A DNA stretch of 40,629 nt from Oscillospiraceae bacterium (GCA_018434245.1 JAHDPQ010000005.1:1-40629); one strand, 5' to 3'. Shown: positions 1 through 7,537, counted from the first letter of the stretch. The notes: generated by a model not told the origin, from the letters alone. Made by a program: numbers and translations.

Positions 1-95
1 AGGTGCCCCTCGGGAACCAGGCTGTCCAGACACGCAAATTTTGTTGTGTAGCGTAAATCTTCACTTCGCTCAAGCATTTCCATCACCAGATTCAT
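1..95 (-). CDS. N-terminal fragment of an IS1182-like transposase, cut by the window edge
   Basis: Reading the minus strand from ATG at 95 gives 31 codons that stay open to base 1. The readable motifs are LERSEDLRY and LDSLVPEGHL. This resembles the conserved start of IS1182/IS5-like DDE transposases, where a short basic and acidic leader is followed by a 'D-LVP-DHLLRKID' type motif. A TATAAT-like hexamer lies directly upstream on the same strand. ATG codons at 83 or 77 could equally be the start. Only the N-terminus is visible, so intactness and element boundaries cannot be judged. The motif match is by eye over about 30 residues, so the family call is tentative. Confidence 0.55.
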   Translation of the reverse strand, partial: MNLVMEMLERSEDLRYTTKFACLDSLVPEGH

Positions 96-138
96 TATAT
101 CAAAAATAGCCGCTCATGGCGACCTTTTTTGACAGGCT

Positions 139-166
139 GAGCGGTCCCAACCGGGGCCGCTCTTTC
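139..166 (+). terminator. Stem-loop with short T-run between the IS end and the regulator gene
   Basis: A 10-bp stem (139-148 with 153-162, one G-U pair, loop AACC) is followed by TTTCC. An alternative 7-bp stem pairs CCGCTCA at 110-116 with TGAGCGG at 138-144, which would exclude the first hairpin. The simplest role is a terminator insulating the regulator gene from transcription entering from the left. The T-run is short. Confidence 0.4.
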
Positions 167-189
167 CATCCCAAGCCGGAGACTCATGC

Positions 190-238
190 CCTGCCTGCTT
201 TACATTGCTAAGGCCTGCATTATATAATGTAAGGCAGG
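190..238 (+). promoter_or_regulatory. Promoter inside an inverted repeat, upstream of the SARP-type regulator
   Basis: A -35 like TTTACA (199-204) and a perfect -10 TATAAT (223-228) are 18 bp apart. They sit within an inverted repeat whose arms are CCTGCCT-GC-TTTACATT (190-206) and AATGTAAGGCAGG (226-238). The arms cover the -35 and the start-site region, which is the geometry of an operator. Transcription would begin near 235, leaving a leader of about 90 nt before the ATG at 328. Autoregulation is possible but is only an inference. Confidence 0.5.
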
Positions 239-327
239 ATTCCCGATTAAACGATTGGCATTCTCTTCCGATATTGCCTAATGGATCAGGATAACTAAGG
301 TCACACTTTGATAAGGAGTCGGAATAT

Positions 328-1560
328 ATGGAGACAACAAAGCGCCAAGAAGGAGGATATAACGGCTTACCGGTTCGGGTCAGTTTGTTCGGAGGGCTTT
401 CCATTCAGATCGGGGGGCAAATGATCAAAGATTCTTCGTCCCGGGGGTATCAGCTGTGGAGCCTGCTGGAATACCTGATTGCCTTTCGCCATAGAACCAT
501 CCCGCCCGAAGAAATCTACGCCGCTCTATGGGAGGACAGCCCCGTCGACAATCCTGCCAGCGCTTTAAAAAATCTGGTATATCGCATTCGCACGCTGCTT
601 TTGGGATATGAAATTCCCTTTGCCAAAAGCATCATCCTCTACTGCGATGGCACCTACCAGTGGAACAACGACATCCTCTGTGCGGTAGATGCCGAGGAGT
701 TTGAGGAGCTGCACCGCAAAGCCGGGAACTGCGCCCTTCCCATGGATCTTCGCATCGATTACTACCTCCGGGCCATCGGTCTGTACACCGGAGACTTCTT
801 AGCGGACAGCGCTCCGAAAAGCTGGATTACCCCAGTGAGAGGTTACTATAAATCCCTATATTTCCAGTGTGTCTGTCAGGTGTTGCAGCTGCTGCATACC
901 CTTAGCCGCTACCCGGAGATGGAAGCCATCGCCCGGCAGGCCCTCACCGTGGACCGGCATCACGAAGCGGTCCATCGGTACATGCTCCTCTCCCTCATCG
1001 CACAGGGGGATGGCAAGCAGGCCGCCGAGCATTATCGGCAGGCTGACCGGCTGTATCGGCAGGAGCTGGGGGTTCCCCTCCCCCCTTCCCTGCGGGAACT
1101 CTACCGCCAGATAAGCAAACGATCCCTCTCTACAGAAACGGATTTGGATGCCATCCGGCAGGACCTGCGGGAAAGCTACCCCGGCGAAGGTGCCATTTTC
1201 TGCGATTACTCCATCCTAAAGCATATTTATCAGGTGCTGTCTCGCTGGGTGACCCGAACTGGACAGAGCGTCTTTCTGGCCCTCCTCACCCTTGCCGATG
1301 ACCATGGAGAGATTCCCCAGCCCCAGCATCGCCCCCAGATGATGAGCGCACTGCTTCGAGTGATACAGACAAGCACCCGGCACTGCGACGTCTTCGCCCG
1401 CTTTTCCGATTGCCAGTATGTGCTGCTACTCCCCACCTCTTCTCTGGAGCAGTGCGATTTGGTGCTGGTGCGCATTCAAGAGGCTTGCCGGAAGCATCCC
1501 CACTTGGCGGACATTCGGCTCCATACCAATGTAGGGCTGGAGGACTCTGGTATTTTTTAG
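328..1560 (+). CDS. SARP/BTAD-type transcriptional regulator with a degenerate GGDEF-like C-terminus
   Basis: The protein has 410 residues, with ATG at 328 behind AAGGAG. Residues about 17-110 form an OmpR-like winged-helix domain (start VRVSLFGGLSIQIGG, then NPASALKNLVYRIR). Residues about 120-265 match the helical bacterial transcriptional activator domain (DADEFE-like entry, YTGDFL, ALTVDRHHEAVHRYML, QELGVPLPP). That order defines SARP/AfsR-like activators. Residues about 290-405 read like a nucleotide-cyclase fold: SVFLALLTL, then DVFARFSDCQYVLLLP. This aligns with the 'D-aRyGGDEF-llP' strand-turn of GGDEF domains, but the GGDEF signature is lost (SDCQY), so no cyclase activity is expected. 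It may be a sensor or dimerisation module. The gene converges on the HAD/mutase operon and could control it, but nothing in the sequence proves a target. Confidence 0.8.
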   Translation: METTKRQEGGYNGLPVRVSLFGGLSIQIGGQMIKDSSSRGYQLWSLLEYLIAFRHRTIPPEEIYAALWEDSPVDNPASALKNLVYRIRTLLLGYEIPFAKSIILYCDGTYQWNNDILCAVDAEEFEELHRKAGNCALPMDLRIDYYLRAIGLYTGDFLADSAPKSWITPVRGYYKSLYFQCVCQVLQLLHTLSRYPEMEAIARQALTVDRHHEAVHRYMLLSLIAQGDGKQAAEHYRQADRLYRQELGVPLPPSLRELYRQISKRSLSTETDLDAIRQDLRESYPGEGAIFCDYSILKHIYQVLSRWVTRTGQSVFLALLTLADDHGEIPQPQHRPQMMSALLRVIQTSTRHCDVFARFSDCQYVLLLPTSSLEQCDLVLVRIQEACRKHPHLADIRLHTNVGLEDSGIF

Positions 1561-1572
1561 ATTTTTAAGACT

Positions 1573-1615
1573 AAAGGACGGATCAGCCTACCCGGCGATC
1601 CGCCCTTTTCTTTTT
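1573..1615. terminator. Bidirectional terminator between convergent genes
   Basis: AAAGGACGGATC (1573-1584) pairs with GATCCGCCCTTT (1597-1608), with one internal mismatch. It is flanked by a T-rich run on the right (TTTTCTTTTT) and an A-rich run on the left. It would end the regulator transcript on the plus strand and the HAD/mutase operon on the minus strand. It overlaps the stop codon of the minus-strand gene. Confidence 0.75.
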
Positions 1616-2345
1616 AAATCAAAGCTGGAAAAAGATTCAGTAACTGGGGAATCTCATGGATGATGTGGTGGGGCTGGTGGGTTTGACTGGGAGCCTCCTT
1701 GGAGGGCTTATCCTGATCTTGAATCCGCACCATCAGGCCATATCCGGCAGCAAAAGTTCCCTCTACATCCCGCTTGGGGTTGTCGCCGATGTAAGCGCAC
1801 TCGTGGGGCTGGGAACCGATGGCCCGTGCCGCCAGAAGGTAGATGTCGGGGTCGGGTTTGCGTAGCCGTACCTTGGCGGAAAGGATGGTGGTGGTGATGT
1901 AGGGGGAGACGCCATCCTCAATCATCCAGTTGGGGATTTCGTATTCGGTAATGGTATTTGCGATAATTCCCAGTTTGTATCCCCGATTGTGGAGCTGGAC
2001 GATGGTGTCCTTGACGCCGGGACGAGGAACCCTGCGCCCGTCGTGATCCCGCCAGAGCTTGGTAAGCTGGGCGGCGTGGCGGGCAATGTCTGCGTGGGGA
2101 TAATCGGGAAGCAACCACTGGGTCCACAGCTCCATCTCCGAAACATCCAGCAGAGTGGTTTTGGCATTTTTGCGGTAGGCTTTATAGTTTTCTTCCAGTT
2201 CTGCAAAAAACTCCTGGTGAGAGCAGGTGGTGCCTACCAGCTCCATCATTTGCCGCTCTGCGTTGGCCGAAAATTCCGGGTCCTCTACCACCACCCGTAG
2301 GGTGGCACCCACATCAAAAAAGATGGTGTTCACTGTGTTCTTCAT
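1614..2345 (-). CDS. HAD-superfamily hydrolase, paralogue 1 (last gene of the operon)
   Basis: The protein has 243 residues. ATG at 2345 is chosen because AAGGAGGT lies 8 nt upstream; the open frame continues 16 codons further without a site. Motif I is FFDVGATL with nucleophile D11, but the usual second Asp (+2) is Gly13. Motif II reads GIIANTIT, with Ala where Ser/Thr is normal. Motif III Lys is in LRKPDP and motif IV is YIGDNPKRD. A helical cap lies between motifs I and II (about residues 20-95), as in subfamily I HADs. It is clearly homologous to the two other HAD proteins at 3994-4761 and 4786-5559. A phosphatase of a small metabolite is likely. The missing +2 Asp and motif II Ser suggest weak or altered chemistry. 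The substrate is unknown. Confidence 0.85.
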   Translation of the reverse strand: MKNTVNTIFFDVGATLRVVVEDPEFSANAERQMMELVGTTCSHQEFFAELEENYKAYRKNAKTTLLDVSEMELWTQWLLPDYPHADIARHAAQLTKLWRDHDGRRVPRPGVKDTIVQLHNRGYKLGIIANTITEYEIPNWMIEDGVSPYITTTILSAKVRLRKPDPDIYLLAARAIGSQPHECAYIGDNPKRDVEGTFAAGYGLMVRIQDQDKPSKEAPSQTHQPHHIIHEIPQLLNLFPALI

Positions 2346-2402
2346 GCCAAATACCTCCTTTGTTATTATAAGGCTATCTACTGCGACATACATGGCTCCC
2401 TG

Positions 2403-3977
2403 TTAGCGGTAGCGCTTCCCCTTTCCCAACACCATGGACTCGTCGGCCTTTTGCATCTTATGGTAGTTGCCATCCCGGTCCAGAGCAATGCCCCGGCCCA
2501 CACCGTCCACAATGGTTCCAATGCCGATTTTCGCCATCTCAGCGTCCAGCTCCTCCAGCAGAGCAGGAGCGCTTCCCGGCTGGGTGCTGCGGCCATCAAA
2601 AATAATATGTACGTACACCTCCGACAGCCCCGCTTCCTTTGCCATACGCAGCAGGGCCAAGGGATAATCCACCGATCCGTGGGAGCTTTTTTTGGTCAAC
2701 AGGGCCAGCAAATGTAGGGCCCCTCCCCGCTCCATGGCGTTTTGGATGGTCCTGTGGAACACTGGATTCTTCTGGAAGGAGCCGTCCTTCATGGCGGCAT
2801 CCAAGCGAACGTCGTCCTGCATCACCATCCGTCCGGCACCGATATTGATGTGCCCTGCCTCCGAGTTGCCCGCCTTACCTGCCTGCAGGCCCACCGCCTC
2901 CCCGGAGGCCTGCAGCCGGGCCATGGAATAAGCTGACCGCAGATGGTCCCAGTAGGGGGTGTTTGCCACAAAGATGGGGTTGGAGTCGTCCTCTTGGCCA
3001 ATTCCCCAGCCGTCCAGGATGATGAGTAGAACCTTTCGGCCCTCTCCAAACGTCTGCCCCGGCACAAGGCTTTCCCCTGTCATGAGAAGGGGCTGCCGGA
3101 GGCTCAGCACCTGCAAAATTGTAGGGGCTACATCCTGCAGGCTCCCATCCCGGGGATGAAGAGGTGCAACTTTTTGGGGATCGATGAGGAAAAACGGTAC
3201 GGGATTGGTGGTGTGGGCTACATGAGGTTTCCCCTCTTTGCCATAAGCTACCTCCAAATTTCCGTGGTCTGCGGTGATTATTACCACATAGCCCATCTTC
3301 TTGGCAAGCTCCACCACCTCCTCCAGATGCTGGTCCACGCAGGCGGCGCAAGCCACCTTGGCCTGGGTGTTAGAGGTGTGACCGATAACATCGCCATTGG
3401 CAAAATTGGTAACAATAAAGTCGTACCCCTTAGTGATTCCCTCCTTCACCTCTACCGCCACAGCAGGCAAACTTAGCTCGGGCACCGTATCAAAGGGGAC
3501 CCCCTTGGGAGACGACACCCGAAGGTCATCTTCTCCCGGCAGGGTCCGGCTGCTTCCACCATTAAAAAAATACGTAACGTGAGCATATTTTTCCGATTCC
3601 GCCAGATGCAGTTGCTTCATCCCCGCCTCGCTAATGCATTGGGCCAAGGTTTGTTCCACTTGGGTGGGGGCAAAGGCAATGGGCATATCCTTGTATTTTT
3701 CATGGTACATGGTGAGGATGACAAAGTCCAGACCCTTGAGCCTTTCCCGTTGGAAGTGGGGAAACTCCAAAGCGGTAAAGGCGTCGGTCAACTCAATTTC
3801 CCTCTCGCCCCTGCGGCAGCAGAAGATGACGGCATCCCCCGGCTTGATGGTCCCTACCGGTATGCCGGAATCATCCTCCAAGACCAGCGGCTCCATGGAG
3901 TAATCCACCATCCCCTTGTCATAGGATGCCCGAACGGCTTCGGCCAGATTGCTTCCCCCGTGTCCCAAAACAGCCAT
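2403..3977 (-). CDS. Circularly permuted 2,3-bisphosphoglycerate-independent phosphoglycerate mutase-like protein
   Basis: The protein has 524 residues. ATG at 3977 has GGAAAGGAG at good spacing; 13 upstream codons lack a site. All segments of iPGM (alkaline phosphatase superfamily, two metal ions, phosphoserine intermediate) are present, but in the order C-half then N-half. Residues 16-305 match the normal C-terminal part: SYDKGMVDYSMEP, AVIFCCRRGERE, AESEKYAHVTYFFNGG, NFANGDVIGHT, ITADHGN, AHTTNPVPFF, MTGESL. A linker of about 10 residues (306-315) follows. Residues 316-520 match the normal N-terminal part: VLLIILDGWG, GNSEAGHINIGAGR, VHIIFDGRST, GRGIALDRD, DESMVLGKG. The metal-site and nucleophile residues are all kept (D196, H200, D237, H238, H255, D322, S372), as are Arg56, Arg59, K130, H433, R495 and R501. 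The DGRD motif has become DGRS (S464), and the GG before the substrate His is lost. It lies 16 nt after HAD paralogue 2, in one operon. Activity as mutase or as phosphatase is open. Confidence 0.93.
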   Translation of the reverse strand: MAVLGHGGSNLAEAVRASYDKGMVDYSMEPLVLEDDSGIPVGTIKPGDAVIFCCRRGEREIELTDAFTALEFPHFQRERLKGLDFVILTMYHEKYKDMPIAFAPTQVEQTLAQCISEAGMKQLHLAESEKYAHVTYFFNGGSSRTLPGEDDLRVSSPKGVPFDTVPELSLPAVAVEVKEGITKGYDFIVTNFANGDVIGHTSNTQAKVACAACVDQHLEEVVELAKKMGYVVIITADHGNLEVAYGKEGKPHVAHTTNPVPFFLIDPQKVAPLHPRDGSLQDVAPTILQVLSLRQPLLMTGESLVPGQTFGEGRKVLLIILDGWGIGQEDDSNPIFVANTPYWDHLRSAYSMARLQASGEAVGLQAGKAGNSEAGHINIGAGRMVMQDDVRLDAAMKDGSFQKNPVFHRTIQNAMERGGALHLLALLTKKSSHGSVDYPLALLRMAKEAGLSEVYVHIIFDGRSTQPGSAPALLEELDAEMAKIGIGTIVDGVGRGIALDRDGNYHKMQKADESMVLGKGKRYR

Positions 3978-3993
3978 CAGAATTCTCCTTTCC

Positions 3994-4761
3994 TTATTTA
4001 TTTTCGTACGCTGCAAACTCTACGTTGACGTCCGGTACTCCCGGGCAAAGCTCCAGCAACTGGCTAAACCGGAAGATGACGGCATCGGGACGATTAAAGT
4101 CGGTCATTGGTTTGCGGGAAAGGGTTTCGGGGTTGGTGAACAACACGTTGACTCCATACCCCGCCGCCTTGGAGCCGGGAATATCCCGGTTAATATTGTC
4201 CCCCACAAAGGCGATTTGCTCTTCGGGGAGTCCTGCCTGCCGGGCTGCCAGATGGAAAATCTCCACTCCTGGCTTGCGCAGACCGCAGACGCAGGAAAGA
4301 AGCACCGGGTCAAAATACCGGCCCATCCCCGACTCCTCCAACCAATCCGGGACCTCTTCGGAGGTAATGAGGTTGGAGATGATGCCCAGACGATAGCCCC
4401 GCTTGTGGAGGGTATCAATCACCTGTTGGCCGTTGGGCACCACCAGCCGCTTGCCCGAGCACTGCCGGTACTGAAAGGCCATGTCCACCGCATGTTTTAA
4501 CACATGATCCCGGTCGTATTCCGGAAGCAGCCACTTGGTAAACAGCTCGGCCTCCGTTGCCTCCCGCTGGGTGCGAAAACACCACTTGCGGTAGCCTTCG
4601 TAGCGGTCGTCGATCATTTCCAGAAACTCATCAGGAGAAAGATGGGTGCCCGCCAGCCGGGCAAACTCCCTTTTCCCCGCCTCCTGATGCTCGGGAATCT
4701 TATGTAGAATCCGCAGAGTGTTTCCTAAGTCAAAAAAGATGGCTTTGATCGTCGTGTTCAT
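3994..4761 (-). CDS. HAD-superfamily hydrolase, paralogue 2
   Basis: The protein has 255 residues, with ATG at 4761 behind GGAGGAAAGG. Motif I is FFDLGNTL (D11, Gly13 at the usual second Asp). Motif II is GIISNLIT, motif III GLRKPG and motif IV FVGDNINRD. The cap region (about residues 20-100) includes PEHQEAGKREFARLAGT, very like paralogue 3 (PEHRRRAKEQAVELLGL). It is likely a cytoplasmic phosphatase or phosphonatase-like hydrolase acting on a small phosphorylated molecule; the specific substrate cannot be read from sequence. It starts 24 nt after the stop of paralogue 3 and ends 16 nt before the permuted mutase, so the genes are surely cotranscribed. Three adjacent paralogues suggest either stepwise dephosphorylation of related metabolites or a hetero-oligomer. 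Confidence 0.87.
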   Translation of the reverse strand: MNTTIKAIFFDLGNTLRILHKIPEHQEAGKREFARLAGTHLSPDEFLEMIDDRYEGYRKWCFRTQREATEAELFTKWLLPEYDRDHVLKHAVDMAFQYRQCSGKRLVVPNGQQVIDTLHKRGYRLGIISNLITSEEVPDWLEESGMGRYFDPVLLSCVCGLRKPGVEIFHLAARQAGLPEEQIAFVGDNINRDIPGSKAAGYGVNVLFTNPETLSRKPMTDFNRPDAVIFRFSQLLELCPGVPDVNVEFAAYENK

Positions 4762-4785
4762 ATTCCTTTCCTCCCAACTTATATA

Positions 4786-5559
4786 CTAGGTGTTGATTTC
4801 TGCCAAATACTCCGGCGGAACCTGTGCCTGCGGTGCGACCGGAAACAGCTCCAACAGGTCCCGGCAGCCGCTGATGATGGCGTGAGGCCGGGTTTCTTCG
4901 GTAAAGTCCCGGGGTAAAGTCCCCTTGTGATCCACCAGAATCCGCATGCCAAATCCCGAGTGATAGGCCCCTCCCATATCCCGCTCGGCGTTATCGCCTA
5001 TGTAGGCGCACTGCCGGGCAGGCACAGGAATTTGATCCAAAGCAATCTGAAAAATCTGAGGGTCGGGCTTGCGAATACCGGTGTGAGAGGAAAGCACCAC
5101 CGGATGAAAATAAGGGGTGAAGCCGTCTTCCTCCAACCAGTCGGGCAGCTCCCGGGATGTAATGACATTGGATATAATCCCCAGCTTGTAGCCTCTGCGG
5201 GTCAGCTCCTGCACCACCTCCATGGCACCGTCCACCGTCACCCGATATCCCTTAAATTGCCGGAACAAAAAGGTGAGCTCCACAGCATGGGGGACCACCA
5301 ACCCGGGGTCCAGCTCGGGAACAAGCCACCGGGTCCACAGCTCCTCCTCTGATAGCTCCACCCAATCTTTGGTGGCGTGGTTGCGGTACTCCTCGTACCG
5401 GTCATTGATTTTTCGGGCAAAGGCTTCCGGGTCTTCGGTCAGACCCAAAAGCTCTACCGCCTGCTCCTTGGCTCTGCGCCGATGCTCGGGAATATCGGTG
5501 GTGATGCGCAGGGTGTCCCCTACATCAAAAAAGATGTGCTCAATGGTAAAACCCCTCAT
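4786..5559 (-). CDS. HAD-superfamily hydrolase, paralogue 3 (first gene of the operon)
   Basis: The protein has 257 residues, with ATG at 5559 preceded by GAGGAGG. Motif I is FFDVGDTL (D12; the +2 position is Gly14). Motif II is GIISNVIT, motif III GIRKPDP and motif IV YIGDNAERD. The set is complete apart from the general acid/base Asp, which is also missing in the other two copies. Phosphonoacetaldehyde hydrolase likewise replaces this Asp (with Ala), so phosphonate-type substrates deserve thought, though a Gly here also occurs in many uncharacterised HAD proteins. It is the first gene after the minus-strand promoter and operator at 5612-5663. The leader is short, about 70 nt. Confidence 0.87.
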   Translation of the reverse strand: MRGFTIEHIFFDVGDTLRITTDIPEHRRRAKEQAVELLGLTEDPEAFARKINDRYEEYRNHATKDWVELSEEELWTRWLVPELDPGLVVPHAVELTFLFRQFKGYRVTVDGAMEVVQELTRRGYKLGIISNVITSRELPDWLEEDGFTPYFHPVVLSSHTGIRKPDPQIFQIALDQIPVPARQCAYIGDNAERDMGGAYHSGFGMRILVDHKGTLPRDFTEETRPHAIISGCRDLLELFPVAPQAQVPPEYLAEINT

Positions 5560-5611
5560 TCATACGCCTCCTCGCTATAATCATCCCATGGGTAATATAG
5601 TCCCAACGCTT

Positions 5612-5663
5612 CGCAAACGTTTTCGTTATTTGCATTATACAACATTGTGCTTTTTGTTGTCAA
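5612..5663 (-). promoter_or_regulatory. Promoter and LacI-type operator of the HAD/mutase operon
   Basis: Read on the minus strand, TTGACA (5658-5663) and TATAAT (5634-5639) are 18 bp apart. A palindrome-like site (plus strand CGCAAACGTTTTCG, 5612-5625) lies just downstream of the -10, overlapping the start region. The central AAACGTTT with CG flanks is typical of LacI/GalR-family operators. Repression by steric block is the obvious mode. The regulator itself is not in the window. Confidence 0.8.
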
Positions 5664-5738
5664 TCACCAATGATACAATTTCATTTTGTATAAAGTTTTA
5701 ACATGTTACAACTATTTTTATTGCAACATGCTTTTTGA

Positions 5739-5798
5739 TTGCTTTTTTCTTGGATTCAATCTATAATATGAGCAGAAGTTTTAACGCAAACGTTTTAA
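5739..5798 (+). promoter_or_regulatory. Promoter and LacI-type operator of the ABC exporter operon
   Basis: A weak -35 TTGCTT (5739-5744) and a perfect -10 TATAAT (5762-5767) are 17 bp apart. The operator-like site CGCAAACGTTTTAA occupies 5785-5798, again just after the -10. It is divergent from the HAD/mutase promoter; the two -35 boxes are about 75 bp apart, in an AT-rich stretch with nothing else recognisable. Confidence 0.72.
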
Positions 5799-5824
5799 TT
5801 TATCTGCATGTGAGGTGATGTTTG

Positions 5825-7537
5825 GTGGGGGCTATAGGTGCTTACATAAAACCTTACCGGATGCGGATTGCTCTAGGGCTGATCATCAAGTTTTTAGGGA
5901 CCCTGATGGACCTGATCATCCCATGGCTGCTGGCTTATATTGTGGATACCCTCATGCCGACCAGGAATGTTCCCTTGATTCTGAAGGCGGGAGGGCTGAT
6001 GGCATTCTGCTCGGTAATTGCCTTTACCTTTAACGTAAAGGCAAACCGGATGGCCGCCGCCACCACTCGGGATATCACCAAAAAGCTGCGATATGATTTG
6101 TTTGAGCACATCCTGTTTTTGCCCGCCGACAAACGGGACAGCTTTTCCGCTTCCTCCCTTATCTCCCGGCTTTCTACCGATACCTACAACGTCCATCAGT
6201 TGGTGGAGCGATCCCAACGAGTTGGTATCCGCGCCCCCTTGCTGATGCTGGGAGGCATGCTCTTTACCTTTCAGCTGGAGCCCCATCTGGCCACGGTGCT
6301 GCTGCTTCTGGTTCCCCTGCTTTCTCTGGTGATTTGGCACATCACCCGCAAGGGCATTCCCCTTTATGCCAATGTTACCGAAAAAATAGACGATTTGGTT
6401 CGGGTGGTGCGGGAAAGCTCCATTGGAATCCGGGTGATTAAGGCTCTTTCCAAAACCGATTGGGAGGTTTCCCGTTTTGAAAAGGTCAACCAACAGGTCC
6501 GGCAGGCAGAAACCTCCGCAGGACTGATGATCTCCCTTATCGCCCCGGCCATGACCTTTCTGCTCAACACCGGGTTTATGCTGGTAATTTTGCTGGGGGC
6601 CTTCCGCATCAATGCCGGACAGACCCAGCCGGGAAAAATCATGGCTTTTCTCTCCTACTTCACCATCATTCTCAACGCAGTGCTTTCCATTCGTAAGATT
6701 TTTATCCTCTGGTCCACGGGCGGTGCTTCGGCTCAGCGAATCAACAAAGTGATGGGCACCCCTGTGGGAATGCCTTTATGTGAACCGGATCATGTGGACA
6801 ACGGGCTCCATATTTCCTGCGAGAGCATATCTTTTTCCTACAATAAGGCCCTCAACGATCTGGAGAATATCAGCTTCGCCCTCAAACGGGGGGAAACTCT
6901 TGGAATCATCGGCCCAACCGGAGGTGGAAAAACCACCCTTATCAGCCTGTGCATGCGCTTTTATGATGTAGATGACGGTCGCATCCGCATCGACGGAGAA
7001 GATCTGCGGAGCATTCCCCTTCACCAGTTGCGACTGCGGTTTGGGGCGGTATTCCAAAATGATGTGCTGTTGGCCGACACCATCTACGAGAACATCTCCT
7101 TTTTGCGGGATATTCCCAGAAAAGATGTGGAAAAGGCGGCTCGCACCGCCCAAATTGCCGATTTTATCGAGAGCCTCCCCCAAGGCTACGACACCCGGCT
7201 GGATATACGGGGCTCCAACCTCAGCGGCGGTCAAAAGCAGCGCCTTCTCATCGCCCGGGCGCTGGCAGCCAACCCGGAAATTCTGGTACTGGATGATGCG
7301 CAAAGCGCTTTGGACTATAGAACTGACGCCGCCCTGCGTAAGGCCATTGGGCAGGAGTATGCAAACACTACCATGGTGATTGTCAGCCAGCGGATCAGCG
7401 CAATTTGGGGGGCCGATCACATCCTGCTGCTGGAGGAGGGTCGTCTGGTGGATTCCGGCACTCATCAGGAGTTGGTGGAGCGGTGCAATGATTACCGCAA
7501 AATTGTCCGGGTTCAGATGGGAGGTGCCACCCTGTGA
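5825..7537 (+). CDS. ABC exporter half-transporter, subunit with degenerate ATPase site
   Basis: The protein has about 570 residues: six membrane helices (residues about 10-300), then a nucleotide-binding domain. GTG at 5825 is preferred because GAGGTG at 5812-5817 then has 7-nt spacing; TTG at 5822 is one codon earlier. Walker A is GPTGGGKTT (about 363-371) and the signature is LSGGQKQR (about 466). Walker B is ILVLDDAQSALD, so the catalytic Glu is Asp, while the signature is canonical. The partner gene shows the reverse. This is the asymmetry of heterodimeric exporters such as BmrCD and TM287/288. It overlaps the partner by GTGA. The substrate is unknown: drug, lipid, peptide, or a product of the neighbouring pathway. 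The operator upstream links it to the HAD/mutase and importer operons. Confidence 0.9.
   Translation: MGAIGAYIKPYRMRIALGLIIKFLGTLMDLIIPWLLAYIVDTLMPTRNVPLILKAGGLMAFCSVIAFTFNVKANRMAAATTRDITKKLRYDLFEHILFLPADKRDSFSASSLISRLSTDTYNVHQLVERSQRVGIRAPLLMLGGMLFTFQLEPHLATVLLLLVPLLSLVIWHITRKGIPLYANVTEKIDDLVRVVRESSIGIRVIKALSKTDWEVSRFEKVNQQVRQAETSAGLMISLIAPAMTFLLNTGFMLVILLGAFRINAGQTQPGKIMAFLSYFTIILNAVLSIRKIFILWSTGGASAQRINKVMGTPVGMPLCEPDHVDNGLHISCESISFSYNKALNDLENISFALKRGETLGIIGPTGGGKTTLISLCMRFYDVDDGRIRIDGEDLRSIPLHQLRLRFGAVFQNDVLLADTIYENISFLRDIPRKDVEKAARTAQIADFIESLPQGYDTRLDIRGSNLSGGQKQRLLIARALAANPEILVLDDAQSALDYRTDAALRKAIGQEYANTTMVIVSQRISAIWGADHILLLEEGRLVDSGTHQELVERCNDYRKIVRVQMGGATL

Noticed and set aside
2403-3977. 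Explaining the swapped mutase halves as a frameshift or two fused fragments.
   Set aside because: The frame is continuous, the two halves join end to start through a short linker, and each motif occurs once. That fits permutation and not a broken duplicate.
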